Below are positions 44,611 to 54,188 of a stretch of DNA of 64,000 nucleotides, piece after piece. The stretch spans positions 93,477 to 157,476 of the forward strand of contig NZ_JAUSTU010000012.1 in NCBI RefSeq assembly GCF_030813005.1. The letters run 5' to 3'. Positions within the stretch are counted from its first letter, which is position 1, and each line of letters opens with the position of its first letter. The stretch comes from Robertmurraya andreesenii (lineage in GTDB: Bacteria > Bacillota > Bacilli > Bacillales > Cytobacillaceae). Position numbers and translations under genes: made by a program. The notes beneath the pieces were generated by a model. The model saw only the letters and a program-made list of their open reading frames with translations, searched no databases and was not told the origin of the DNA.

Positions 44611-47600
44611 ATGAATCACACAAATTTACCCAGAAAATGGCTTATAGGCCTAATTGCGGCAGTTTTTACTTTTGCCTATATTCCATTTGAAAATTTCCTT
44701 GTCTATGCCAAAGGAAACGAGGAGCACCAAGCTGCTAAGAATCAAGAGAACAAAAAGAACAAGGTTCGTAAAGAAGTAGAGAATTTACGAACAGAAAATT
44801 CAAAAACATTCCTGAATGAAGACGGAACTTATACGGCAGAAATAGCACAAAGTCCCATTCACTATAAAGATGCAAAAGGAAAATGGAAAGAGATTGATAA
44901 TACTTTAGTGGATGTGCAAGACAAGGCAGCTGTCGAAAACAAATCCAATAAATTCAAGGTTAAAATAGAAAAAGAGATTAAAGGCGAGCGTAGCATCAGT
45001 ATTACGGACCAAGATAAATCAATCAACCTTGGACTTGAGTCCATTCAAGAGCAAAATGGAACTAAAGTAATGCCTGTTCAAGAAACAAAAGGAGAGGTAA
45101 AAGAAAACTCTATTACATATCCTGAAATTCTTGATGGAGTTAATCTGAAGTATTCAATAGGTTCTGATCGGGTAAAAGAAGACATTATTTACAAAGAGAA
45201 ACCTGAAGATGGTTTTCCAGAAAAATTCACCTATAAAATGGATCTAGAAGGCTTAGAGGTAAAAAAAGAAGGAGAAATCATTTATCTTCTTGACTCCCAA
45301 ACGAAAGAGAAACTCTATTATATCGAAGCCCCTTACATGTATGATTCTTATATTCCAAAAGGATATAAATCAAACAAAGGGATCACATCAATTCCTGAAG
45401 AAGCAATTTCATACAACATTACTTTAGATTACGAAGTTCAAAATGGGCAACTTTACTTATATATGATTCCTGACCAGGAATGGTTAAATGATAAAAATAG
45501 AGTCTATCCTATCACAATTGACCCAACGATTGTAAGAATAACTTCTAGTAATCTGGTAGACGACACGAATCTTCGCAGTGGAGCGCCTACGCAGACTGGT
45601 GGGAATGATCTTGAATTAGGAACAGGTCTCTACAAAGATTCTACTCATCAAAATGTTATTCGTTCACTACTGAAATTTAATGTGAGTTCTATCCCACAAA
45701 ATGTCATCATCACTAACGCTGATCTAAATTTATGGATGTCTTCTGTCAGTAATGATACACCGATTGACATTGGTGCTTATCAGATGACAAAAGCCTGGGA
45801 AGAAAATCAAGCAAGCTGGAATTATAGCAAAACTTCCCCTTATACATCATGGAGTGCGAAAGGTGGCGACTATGTTGCAACTCCGATAGACACAGTTGGT
45901 GGAATAGGATCACTGCTTGATTTATCCATCAACTTAAAATGGAGTATCCCTGTGAGTCTAGTGAATCGTTGGCTAGCCAATCCAGCATCAAATTATGGGA
46001 TCCTTATGAAAAGTAAAAGTGAATCACTTAATACTTACAAAAAATTCATTTCGAGTGAACATTCAATAGGAACCGAATATCAGCCACTTCTTGTCGTTAC
46101 TTATAAGACGGGTGCTAGGTTAGGCATCGAAGATTATTGGAGCTATGATACGCATCCATTAGTCGGAGGAGCCAGCTATACCAATCTGACCACAAGCAAC
46201 AACGTCATCCAGTATGAAGATTTCTCGGTTCTAGGCCGTGCTGATTCAGGCTTTACTTTCACTAGAACCTATAACAGCAAGGATTTAGAGAAATCAGCCC
46301 TTGGATATGGATGGACATTCACTGGTAACGAAAAATTATTTGTAAGCAGCGATGGTATTCAATATTATGATGAAGATGGGACGACACATGAATTTACTTA
46401 TGATGCCAAGTCATTAACTTATCGAGAGGGAGCAGGAAACTATGAGACGATTAAGGATACTGCTCAAAACACTTATACGCTTTACAATTTAGATGGAACC
46501 TCTACCACCTTCAAAATAATGAAGGTAGATTATGATACGGATGTGAATATTGCCTATATTCAGTCTAAAGAGGATAGAAACGGAAATAAAATCAACTACA
46601 CTTACAATTCCAGCAATCAACTTGTCAAAATAGCAACCGATCTTGGCAATTCTCTATCCAAAGCAGTTGACATCCAATATAATTCAAAAGGGCAAATTTC
46701 AAAAATCAGCTATGATGGTAAAGAATTCTCCTACCGATATAATGCAGCTGGATATTTGGAGTATGTGGATCAGCTTAGATATGTAACGGGTGAAAAAACG
46801 ACAACTCAATTTATTTATAAGAATAATAGAATTGCTACCATTATTGACCCAAATGGAAGAAAAACGGATTACACGTACGAAAATGAGAATTTAGTTAAAG
46901 TTCAAGAACCGCATGAAGTGAATGGAGTAAAGGATCCAGCCGATAGACCTGGAACAAATTATACACTGGACCAAGCGGCTAAGATTGCCACAGTTACGGA
47001 TGCAGAAGATAATACCACGGTTTACCATGTGAATGATAATTATGTGGTAACAAAAGTAACCGATCCATCTGGAAAAGTAACGGAATATAAACTAGATAAC
47101 AATTATAATGTTCTTACAGAAAACGAGACAGAAGAAGGGGCTAGTAAAACCGTCCAAACGAATACCTATGATCCAAATGGGAACCTACTAACCACAAAAG
47201 ATGCAGAAGGAAATACCCAGACTTATACGTATACAAATTTCAATTTGGTTTCTACTCATACGGATTCAACCAGCAAGACTAGCACCTATCATTATGATTC
47301 AAAAGGAAATTTAAAGGAATCCATTGTCCCGAATAACAATTCAGAGTTCTTAACAACGACTTATTCTTATAATTCTTATGGGGACCTACTATCCATGTCA
47401 TCCTCGGATGGCATGAAAGAAGAATATAATATTGACTATTCATCTGCCATCAAAACAATCACCCATACGGACCCACATGGAAATAGGACCAAAACCAAGA
47501 CAGATCTATCTGGGAATGTATTAAGTTACGAGGATGGGAAAGGGAAATCTACTTCCTATCGTTATAATCTAAAAAATGAACTAGAAAAAGTAATTGATGC

Positions 47601-49449
47601 CAAAAATAGTCAAACGAATTACCAATATGATAAAAACGGAAATCTCTTATCCATCACGAATGCTTTGGGAGCTATCACAAGTTATCAATATAATGGCCAA
47701 AATCTCATTGAAAGTGAAACAAATGCCCTTGGGAAAATAACAAATTATTTATATGATGCGAATGGTTCCATCAAGCAGGTAACAAAACCAAATGGTCATA
47801 TCATCCAATATAATAAAGATGAAGAGACAGGCAGTGAAACGGTTGTCGCTAATGGGAAGACAAAATGGAGATATGTGAAAGATGGTGAGGACCAGCTCAT
47901 CTATGATGAGAATAATTCCTTGGCAAAAAGAATCACTTATTACGAAAATGGGCTCGTAAAATCCATCGACCAAGGCGATAGTGGCCGAATGACCTCTTTT
48001 GAGTATAAAGGGGATGAATATCTTTCAAGCATTAACTTCCCTGCATATTCAGGGCAGAATCAAGTGACCTTTGAACCAAATGATGCCTACAATACGAAAG
48101 AAATTAAGTTAAATGACCAGAACTTAGCATCCTTTGAATACAATAAATCGGGTTTACTTCAGTCAATCTTGTTCAATAAAGGTAGTAGAATTTCAAAAGA
48201 ATACACAAATGGTCGTTTAGCAAGTGAAACGCTAAGTTTATCGGCAAGTCAGGTCTTTAATTCGTATCAATACAATTATGATTCTAATAACTCAATTACC
48301 TCCATCCTTTCCAATGAGGGAACAACAAAATATGAGTATGACGATCTAAACCAGTTAACGAAAGAAACTCTTCCTGATGGAACGCAAATGGACTATGGAT
48401 ATGATACAGTTGGAAACCGAGTTTCAAAGAAGATAACAAAAGATGGTGTTACGAAGGAAGTTTCTTCTCAATACAACGAGGCGAATCAATTAGTTCAGGT
48501 TGGCGATAAGAAATATGTATACGATGCGAACGGAAATCTCCAATCAGACGGAAACCGTACGTATGAGTACAACGAATTCGACCAATTGGTAAAAATCAAA
48601 GATTCCGCTGGCAAAGTACTTGCGGAATATTCCTATGATGAAGAAGGAAGAAGAGTTTCCAGCAACGACAGCCATGGCAAAACCTTCTACACCTATAATG
48701 GCAACCAAGTTTTATATGAAGAAGATGAAAATAAGAATGTGATAAAGGGCTACACATACGACGATGACGGTCATCCGCTAACCATGTTTTATAAAGGGAT
48801 CACATATTATTACTTGACTAATTACCGTGGTGACGTCTTGGCAATGACCGACGAGAGTGGCAAAATTGTGGCTTCTTACACCTATGACGCATGGGGAAAT
48901 ATCCTTACCCAAAGCGGTGAAATGGCAGAAATTAACCCATACCGCTATGCAGGATATCGTTATGATGACGATACGAAATTGTATTATCTAATGGCGAGGT
49001 ATTATAACCCTGAAAATGGAGTGTTTTTGTCGCTTGATCCAGTTAGAGGGGACTTATTGGAGCCTCAAACTTTGAATGGTTACAACTATGCACATAATAA
49101 TCCAGTGATGTTTATTGATCCCGATGGCACTAAGGCAAAGTATATAAAAATAAAAAGAAAAATAGTTGCAATTGCTATTGATCTTGCTCTTATTTTCATT
49201 CCTGGAATAGTAGCAATAAAATCCGCTATTAAGTTAGGGAAATTACGAAATGTAAGCTCATTTAAACTTAGACAAGTTACTGATGAGGCAATCAAAAGAA
49301 TACCATATCAAATTATAGGAGCTACAATCACGATGATTGTAAACGGAATTCTTACTGTTTTGGGTAAATCATTTGGTGAAATAATAGCAAATGTACTTGA
49401 TAGTTTAGATAAAAAATATGATGGTTACATCACAGTTCGATACAAGTAG
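44611..49449 (+). CDS. Secreted RHS/WapA-like polymorphic toxin
   Basis: A 1612-residue secreted protein. A Sec signal peptide covers residues 1-32 (WLIGLIAAVFTFAYIPFE, cut near VYA-KG). A DNRLRE-type domain follows at about 310-500 (DDTNLRSGAPTQTGGNDLEL), then an RHS-type N-terminal module (DFSVLGRADSGFTFTRTYNS), many YD repeats (about 590-1400) and the RHS core end (YRYAGYRYDDDTKLYYLMAR to NPVMFIDPDG, near 1505). The last 107 residues form a variable tip with hydrophobic stretches (IAIDLALIFIPGIVAI; IGATITMIVNGILTVL). In this family the RHS shell encloses the C-terminal toxin. The tip matches nothing I recognise; membrane damage is plausible. The ATG at 44611 has AAGGGAAG; a frame opening at 44587 is not used. 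Confidence 0.9.
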   Translation: MNHTNLPRKWLIGLIAAVFTFAYIPFENFLVYAKGNEEHQAAKNQENKKNKVRKEVENLRTENSKTFLNEDGTYTAEIAQSPIHYKDAKGKWKEIDNTLVDVQDKAAVENKSNKFKVKIEKEIKGERSISITDQDKSINLGLESIQEQNGTKVMPVQETKGEVKENSITYPEILDGVNLKYSIGSDRVKEDIIYKEKPEDGFPEKFTYKMDLEGLEVKKEGEIIYLLDSQTKEKLYYIEAPYMYDSYIPKGYKSNKGITSIPEEAISYNITLDYEVQNGQLYLYMIPDQEWLNDKNRVYPITIDPTIVRITSSNLVDDTNLRSGAPTQTGGNDLELGTGLYKDSTHQNVIRSLLKFNVSSIPQNVIITNADLNLWMSSVSNDTPIDIGAYQMTKAWEENQASWNYSKTSPYTSWSAKGGDYVATPIDTVGGIGSLLDLSINLKWSIPVSLVNRWLANPASNYGILMKSKSESLNTYKKFISSEHSIGTEYQPLLVVTYKTGARLGIEDYWSYDTHPLVGGASYTNLTTSNNVIQYEDFSVLGRADSGFTFTRTYNSKDLEKSALGYGWTFTGNEKLFVSSDGIQYYDEDGTTHEFTYDAKSLTYREGAGNYETIKDTAQNTYTLYNLDGTSTTFKIMKVDYDTDVNIAYIQSKEDRNGNKINYTYNSSNQLVKIATDLGNSLSKAVDIQYNSKGQISKISYDGKEFSYRYNAAGYLEYVDQLRYVTGEKTTTQFIYKNNRIATIIDPNGRKTDYTYENENLVKVQEPHEVNGVKDPADRPGTNYTLDQAAKIATVTDAEDNTTVYHVNDNYVVTKVTDPSGKVTEYKLDNNYNVLTENETEEGASKTVQTNTYDPNGNLLTTKDAEGNTQTYTYTNFNLVSTHTDSTSKTSTYHYDSKGNLKESIVPNNNSEFLTTTYSYNSYGDLLSMSSSDGMKEEYNIDYSSAIKTITHTDPHGNRTKTKTDLSGNVLSYEDGKGKSTSYRYNLKNELEKVIDAKNSQTNYQYDKNGNLLSITNALGAITSYQYNGQNLIESETNALGKITNYLYDANGSIKQVTKPNGHIIQYNKDEETGSETVVANGKTKWRYVKDGEDQLIYDENNSLAKRITYYENGLVKSIDQGDSGRMTSFEYKGDEYLSSINFPAYSGQNQVTFEPNDAYNTKEIKLNDQNLASFEYNKSGLLQSILFNKGSRISKEYTNGRLASETLSLSASQVFNSYQYNYDSNNSITSILSNEGTTKYEYDDLNQLTKETLPDGTQMDYGYDTVGNRVSKKITKDGVTKEVSSQYNEANQLVQVGDKKYVYDANGNLQSDGNRTYEYNEFDQLVKIKDSAGKVLAEYSYDEEGRRVSSNDSHGKTFYTYNGNQVLYEEDENKNVIKGYTYDDDGHPLTMFYKGITYYYLTNYRGDVLAMTDESGKIVASYTYDAWGNILTQSGEMAEINPYRYAGYRYDDDTKLYYLMARYYNPENGVFLSLDPVRGDLLEPQTLNGYNYAHNNPVMFIDPDGTKAKYIKIKRKIVAIAIDLALIFIPGIVAIKSAIKLGKLRNVSSFKLRQVTDEAIKRIPYQIIGATITMIVNGILTVLGKSFGEIIANVLDSLDKKYDGYITVRYK
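48124..49121 (+). repeat. RHS core segment repeated downstream (master copy)
   Basis: The 3' part of the large RHS gene, from GCATCCTTTGAATACAATAA to the end of the core, occurs again with very few differences at 49699-50690. Shorter versions are at 52354-53120, 53826-54185 and 54188-55105. The copies are almost identical at DNA level, while the tips behind them are unrelated. Confidence 0.9.
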
Positions 49450-49459
49450 AGGATTTCAT

Positions 49460-49657
49460 ATGTTAGTAATCTTATTTATTATCAATATTATTTTATTGGC
49501 TTACAATTTATATAAATTTATAGGCATTAAGAAATATTTAAAGAATGATTTTGATGAGCATGTTCTTCGAAAAATGCTTAGAAGATCTTCTTTTAGATTA
49601 ACAACATTATTATTTACATTAATAATAATATATGTATTATTAGTTATTTACTGGTGA
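49460..49657 (+). CDS. Small membrane protein, putative immunity to the RHS tip
   Basis: Sixty-five residues with two membrane segments (LVILFIINIILLAYNLYKF and LTTLLFTLIIIYVLLVIYW) and a basic stretch between them. It starts 10 bases after the RHS toxin stop, with AGAGGATTT as ribosome binding site. The place directly behind a variable toxin tip is where immunity genes are found; a membrane protein would fit a membrane-active tip. Function inferred from place only. Confidence 0.6.
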   Translation: MLVILFIINIILLAYNLYKFIGIKKYLKNDFDEHVLRKMLRRSSFRLTTLLFTLIIIYVLLVIYW

Positions 49658-49662
49658 AACAT

Positions 49663-49698
49663 TTAAGAAAAGAAGCTATTTTTGGCTTCTTTTCTTAA
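49663..49698. terminator. Hairpin after the first immunity gene
   Basis: A perfect 14-bp stem (TTAAGAAAAGAAGC / GCTTCTTTTCTTAA) with an 8-base loop. The T content is in the right arm. It ends exactly where the first displaced RHS copy begins. Confidence 0.75.
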
Positions 49699-51048
49699 GC
49701 ATCCTTTGAATACAATAAATCTGGTCTACTTCAGTCAATCCTGTTCAATAAAGGTAGTAGAATTTCAAAAGAATACACAAATGGTCGTTTAGCAAGTGAA
49801 ACGCTAGGTTTATTGGGAAGCCAGGTCTTTAATTCGTATCAATACAATTATGATTCTAATAACTCAATTACCTCTATCCTATCTAATGAGGGAATAACAA
49901 AATATGAGTATGACGATCTAAACCAGTTAACGAAAGAAACTCTTCCTGATGGAACACAAATGGACTATGAATATGATACAGTCGGAAACCGAGTTTCAAA
50001 GAAGATAACAAAAGATGGTGTTACGAAGGAAGTTTCTTCTCAATATAACGAGGCGAATCAATTAGTTCAGGTTGGCGATAAGAAATATGTATACGATGCG
50101 AACGGAAATCTTCAATCAGACGGAAACCGTACGTATGAGTACAACGAATTCGACCAATTGGTAAAAATCAAAGATTCCACAGGGAAGACCCTAGCGGAAT
50201 ATTCTTATGATGAAGAAGGAAGAAGAGTTTCCAGCAACGACAGCCATGGCAAAACCTTCTACACCTATAATGGCAACCAAGTTTTATATGAAGAAGATGA
50301 AAATAAGAATGTGATAAAGGGCTACACATACGATGATGACGGACATCCACTAACCATGTTTTATAAAGGGATCACGTATTATTACTTGACTAATTACCGT
50401 GGTGACGTCTTGGCAATGACCGACGAGAGTGGCAGAATTGTGGCTTCTTACACGTATGACGCATGGGGAAATATCCTTACCCAAAGCGGTGAAATGGCAG
50501 AAATTAACCCATACCGCTATGCAGGATATCGCTATGATGACGATACGAAATTGTATTATCTAATGGCGAGATATTATAACCCTGAAAATGGAGTGTTTTT
50601 GTCACTGGATCCAGTGAGAGGAGACTTGATGGAGCCCCAAACTTTGAACGGGTATAATTATGCGAATAATAATCCGATAATGAATATTGATCCTGACGGA
50701 AACTATTGGAAAAATGCATTTTGGAATTCTAAATATTTCCTTTCAAGAGCATTTAATTGGGCAATTTTTACTACGTTAGCAACTATTGGTGGATATACAA
50801 CAGTATTTTTAAAACAATTGGCTAAAAAGCAATTGTCAAAAGCGAAAGGTCAACTTTTTAATAAACAGTTAAAGAAACAATTGACAAGAAGAGGGATTTC
50901 TAATAAAATCGCCAGCAAGGTAGTAGCCATTGTTTCTGTAGCTTTGTCGTTCTATTCATATTTTGCTGATCCAGGTAGTGCAGTGTTTATCTATCTTGAT
51001 TCAAGAGATAAAAAACCTAATAACGGCTATTTAAATAATTTATGGTGA
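49699..51048 (+). CDS. Orphan RHS core with second toxin tip
   Basis: A displaced 3' copy of the RHS gene. The frame is open from 49699 without a convincing start codon or ribosome binding site (an in-frame TTG at 49813 has none), so it is probably silent until recombined into the full gene. About 335 residues copy the parent core almost exactly. After NNPIMNIDPDG the sequence changes completely to a tip of about 118 residues (starting NYWKNAFWNSKYFLS) with a hydrophobic stretch (WAIFTTLATIGGYTTVFL), a Lys/Gln-rich middle and a second hydrophobic part (VVAIVSVALSFYSYFA). No known toxin family was recognised. Confidence 0.8.
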   Translation, partial: ASFEYNKSGLLQSILFNKGSRISKEYTNGRLASETLGLLGSQVFNSYQYNYDSNNSITSILSNEGITKYEYDDLNQLTKETLPDGTQMDYEYDTVGNRVSKKITKDGVTKEVSSQYNEANQLVQVGDKKYVYDANGNLQSDGNRTYEYNEFDQLVKIKDSTGKTLAEYSYDEEGRRVSSNDSHGKTFYTYNGNQVLYEEDENKNVIKGYTYDDDGHPLTMFYKGITYYYLTNYRGDVLAMTDESGRIVASYTYDAWGNILTQSGEMAEINPYRYAGYRYDDDTKLYYLMARYYNPENGVFLSLDPVRGDLMEPQTLNGYNYANNNPIMNIDPDGNYWKNAFWNSKYFLSRAFNWAIFTTLATIGGYTTVFLKQLAKKQLSKAKGQLFNKQLKKQLTRRGISNKIASKVVAIVSVALSFYSYFADPGSAVFIYLDSRDKKPNNGYLNNLW

Positions 51049-51057
51049 GGTATTAAT

Positions 51058-51537
51058 ATGCTATATCTATTTCTTAATAAAAAAAATATAGAAGTAAAGG
51101 CTATAGCAGAGCTACTTTTCACTGATGTTTCAAATGATCCATGGGAGGTTAAAAATCTGACAGAGGAAAAATTAGATTTCTCAATTGAGAGCATTGCGAT
51201 CATAGATGTTTATTTACAAAGACTAAAAAAGTCTACCTACCTTGAGAAAAATCAAATACGACTTTCCTCAAGAATTGGAGCTTATCTCGGTGAAGTGATT
51301 AGAAGAAAACTTTCTACTGTTTATCATTGGTACGATTTTAATGTGATATTCGATAAAATTATTGATTTAGATGAATTTTATGACATCGTGTACCAACAGG
51401 AAACTCTATACTCGAGAAGGAAAAGGGACTATATACTTCCGATGTATGAAGTTTTTATGTTTTTTCAAAACAAATCAAGGTATAAAAATATGAGCGCTTA
51501 TGTTTTAAAAATGTTAATTTCTCGTAACGAAAAATAA
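51058..51537 (+). CDS. Putative immunity protein to the second tip
   Basis: A soluble protein of 159 residues starting 9 bases after the orphan tip (GTGAGG site). It has no signal or membrane segment. The central stretch SSRIGAYLGEVIRRKLS is of a type common in small bacterial immunity-like proteins, but I cannot name a family. Immunity is inferred from the position behind a tip. Clearly AT-rich, like the tips and unlike the RHS core. Confidence 0.55.
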   Translation: MLYLFLNKKNIEVKAIAELLFTDVSNDPWEVKNLTEEKLDFSIESIAIIDVYLQRLKKSTYLEKNQIRLSSRIGAYLGEVIRRKLSTVYHWYDFNVIFDKIIDLDEFYDIVYQQETLYSRRKRDYILPMYEVFMFFQNKSRYKNMSAYVLKMLISRNEK

Positions 51538-51660
51538 GTAATCACTGAAAGAATTCATCTAAACGTGTTCAGCTTGAGGGACATAGGGACAGGTAGAGAC
51601 CACTGAAAAACGAATCTTAAAAATAAGGTATTGCTAGAAAAATTAAATAAAAAATAAAAA

Positions 51661-51711
51661 CCCCTTGTTATATATATGGCACGAAGAACTATAATAACAG
51701 GGGGCTTTTTT
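51661..51711 (+). terminator. Terminator after the second immunity gene
   Basis: An 11-bp stem CCCCTTGTTAT / ATAACAGGGGG (one G-T or bulged position) with a long loop of about 22 bases, followed by CTTTTTT. The remaining 51538-51788 shows no gene. Confidence 0.7.
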
Positions 51712-51788
51712 AATGCTTATTAATCAAATGGACAACTAGGCATCTATTCATTATTATACGATAAAATTCCGGAACATCTAACAATCAG

Positions 51789-53504
51789 GATTATGATACG
51801 GACGTGAATATTGCCTATATTCAAACCAAAGAAGATAGAAACGGAAAAAAGCTCAATTACACTTACAATTCCAGCAATCAACTTATTAAGATGGCAACCG
51901 ATCTTGGCAATTCTCTTTCCAAAACAGTTGATATTCAATATAATTCAAAAGGACAAATGCCAAAAACCAGCTATGATGGAAAAGAATTTTCCTACCGATA
52001 CAATGCGGCTGGATATTTGGAGTATGTCGATCAGCTTAGATATGTAACAGGTGAAAAAACGACAACTCAATTTATTTATAAGAATAATAGAATTGCCACC
52101 ATTATTGATCCAAATGGGAGAAAAACGGATTATACGGACGAAAATGAGAATTTAGTTAAAGTTCAAGAACCGCAAGAAGTGAATGGAGTAGAGGGTCCTG
52201 CCGATAGACCCGGAACAAGTTATACACTGGACCAAGCATCTAAGATTGCCACAGTTACGGATGCAGAAGATAATACCACGGTTTACCATGTGAATGATAA
52301 TTATGTGGTAACAAAAGTAACCGATCCATCTGGAAAAGTAACGGAATATAAATTAGACCAGTTAACGAAAGAAACTCTTCCTGATGGAACGCAAATGGAC
52401 TATGGATATGATACAGTAGGAAACCGAGTTTCAAAGAAGATAACAAAAGATGGTGTTACGAAGGAAGTTTCTTCCCAGTATAACGAGGCGAATCAATTAG
52501 TTCAGGTTGGCAATAAGAAATATGTATACGATGCGGACGGAAATCTCCAATCAGACGGAAACCGTACGTATGAGTACAACGAATTCGACCAATTGATAAA
52601 AATCAAAGATTCCACAGGGAAGACCCTAGCGGAATACTCCTATGATGAAGAAGGAAGAAGAGTTTCCAGCAACGATAGTCATGGGAAAACCTTCTACACC
52701 TATAATAGCAACCAAGTTTTATATGAAGAAGATGAAAATAAGAATGTGATAAAGGGCTACACATACGACGATGACGGTCATCCGCTAACCATGTTTTATA
52801 AAGGGATCACGTATTACTACTTGACCAATTACCGTGGCGACGTCTTGGCAATGACCGACGAGAGTGGCAAAGTTGTAGCTGCATACACCTATGACGCTTG
52901 GGGAAATATCCTCACACAGAGCGGTGAAATGGCAGAAACTAACCCATACCGCTATGCAGGATATCGCTATGATGACGATGCTAAATTGTATTATTTGATG
53001 GCGAGATATTATAATCCTGAAAATGGAGTGTTATTATCTGTTGACCCATATAGAGGGGATTTACAAGATCCACTGACTATGAATGGATATAATTATGTCA
53101 ATAATAATCCAGTGAATTTTGATGACCCAAAGGGCAGTTTAAGAAAAGCTGTTAAAACAGTAATTAATATTGTTGTTAAACAATTAAAAAAATGGTCTAG
53201 TAGAGCCAAAGTTGGAACACAAATTGGTAATTTTGGTAAATTAGTTAAAAATCCTAATATTAAATGGACAAGTTCAAGAGAACATGCACTAAACAAATTG
53301 AAACAACGTGGTGTAACAGAAGAACAGGTAAAATCATGGATAAGGAATGGAAAAGTAATTCAGCAGGATAGTGAAACTTTTATGTATGTGACAAAAGATG
53401 GAGTCGCTATTTTGAATAAAAATGGGGTATTACAGACTGCATACGGAAAAGACCAATTTAAAGATCCAATAAAAAATGCTATAAAACAACTTTATGGGGA
53501 ATAA
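51789..53504 (+). CDS. Orphan RHS core with third, RNase-like toxin tip
   Basis: A second displaced RHS copy, open from 51789 without a supported start (GTG at 51804 has no ribosome binding site). The first 560 bases copy 46523-47093 of the parent, then the sequence jumps at TEYKLDQLTKE to parent position 48348, an internal loss of about 1.25 kb of YD repeats. After FDDPKGSLRKAVK comes a tip whose last 70 residues (REHALNKLKQRGVTEEQVKS, then DSETFMYVTKDGVAILNKNG and LQTAYG) follow the H-x-R-G pattern of DUF4258-like, BECR-fold RNase toxins. The fold assignment is by eye. Confidence 0.8.
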   Translation, partial: DYDTDVNIAYIQTKEDRNGKKLNYTYNSSNQLIKMATDLGNSLSKTVDIQYNSKGQMPKTSYDGKEFSYRYNAAGYLEYVDQLRYVTGEKTTTQFIYKNNRIATIIDPNGRKTDYTDENENLVKVQEPQEVNGVEGPADRPGTSYTLDQASKIATVTDAEDNTTVYHVNDNYVVTKVTDPSGKVTEYKLDQLTKETLPDGTQMDYGYDTVGNRVSKKITKDGVTKEVSSQYNEANQLVQVGNKKYVYDADGNLQSDGNRTYEYNEFDQLIKIKDSTGKTLAEYSYDEEGRRVSSNDSHGKTFYTYNSNQVLYEEDENKNVIKGYTYDDDGHPLTMFYKGITYYYLTNYRGDVLAMTDESGKVVAAYTYDAWGNILTQSGEMAETNPYRYAGYRYDDDAKLYYLMARYYNPENGVLLSVDPYRGDLQDPLTMNGYNYVNNNPVNFDDPKGSLRKAVKTVINIVVKQLKKWSSRAKVGTQIGNFGKLVKNPNIKWTSSREHALNKLKQRGVTEEQVKSWIRNGKVIQQDSETFMYVTKDGVAILNKNGVLQTAYGKDQFKDPIKNAIKQLYGE

Positions 53505-53517
53505 GAGAGGTGTAATT

Positions 53518-53751
53518 ATGAATAAGACAAAGCGGATAATAAATGATTGGGACCCCATGAATCTTCTTTCACATGCACCAGATGATGAATATGAGGATGA
53601 AATTATTTTAATTAATGATTTCTTGGCACAAACCAGTGATGTAAACCAATTAGCATATGAAATTAAATTCATATTCATTAGGATGTTTGGAAATGACTTT
53701 AAAAAAAGTTATGATGATTGCCTTGAGATAGCAAAACAGCTATTAAATTAG
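53518..53751 (+). CDS. Putative immunity protein, DUF1871-like
   Basis: Seventy-seven residues with NDWDPMNLLSHAPDDEYEDE near the start, a pattern like that of the DUF1871 family (YugE type), which occurs as immunity protein next to polymorphic toxins. The ATG at 53518 has GAGAGGTG upstream and lies 13 bases after the third tip. Acidic, soluble, complete. Function inferred from family resemblance and position. Confidence 0.65.
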   Translation: MNKTKRIINDWDPMNLLSHAPDDEYEDEIILINDFLAQTSDVNQLAYEIKFIFIRMFGNDFKKSYDDCLEIAKQLLN

Positions 53752-53825
53752 TTAAAAATTTTGATTGGCAAATTGCCTTTCATGGGAAGCAAGGGGGCGG
53801 GCGGTTCCTTTGCTTCTTTTACATA

Positions 53826-54188
53826 CTGGTAAAAATCAAAGATTCCACTAATAAGATACTTGCGGAATACTCGTACGATGAAGAAGGAAGAAGAATTTCC
53901 AGTAACGACAGCCATGGAAAAATCTTCTTTACCTATAATGGTAGCCAAGTTCTCTATGAAGAAGACGAAAATAAAAATGTGGTAAAAGGTTACACATACG
54001 ATAATGACGGTCATCCGCTGAATATGTTTTATAAAGGAATCACATATAACTACTTGACAAATTACCGTGGCGACGTTTTGGCACTGACCGATGAGAGTGG
54101 CAAAGTAGTCGCTTCCTACACCTATGACGCATGGGGAAACATCCTCACACAAAGCGGCGAAATGGCAGAAATCAACCCATACCGCTAG
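53826..54188 (+). pseudogene. Orphan RHS core fragment without tip
   Basis: About 360 bases that copy the parent from LVKIKDS to INPYR. The copy ends exactly where the next fragment is joined, giving a TAG stop, so the end of the core and any tip are lost. It has more base changes than the other copies, so it may be older. No start codon is supported. Confidence 0.75.

Noticed and set aside
50168..50350. Minus-strand reading frame of 60 codons, repeated at 54582-54764
   Set aside because: It lies antisense to the duplicated RHS core and is repeated only because the core is; no ribosome binding site and no homology.
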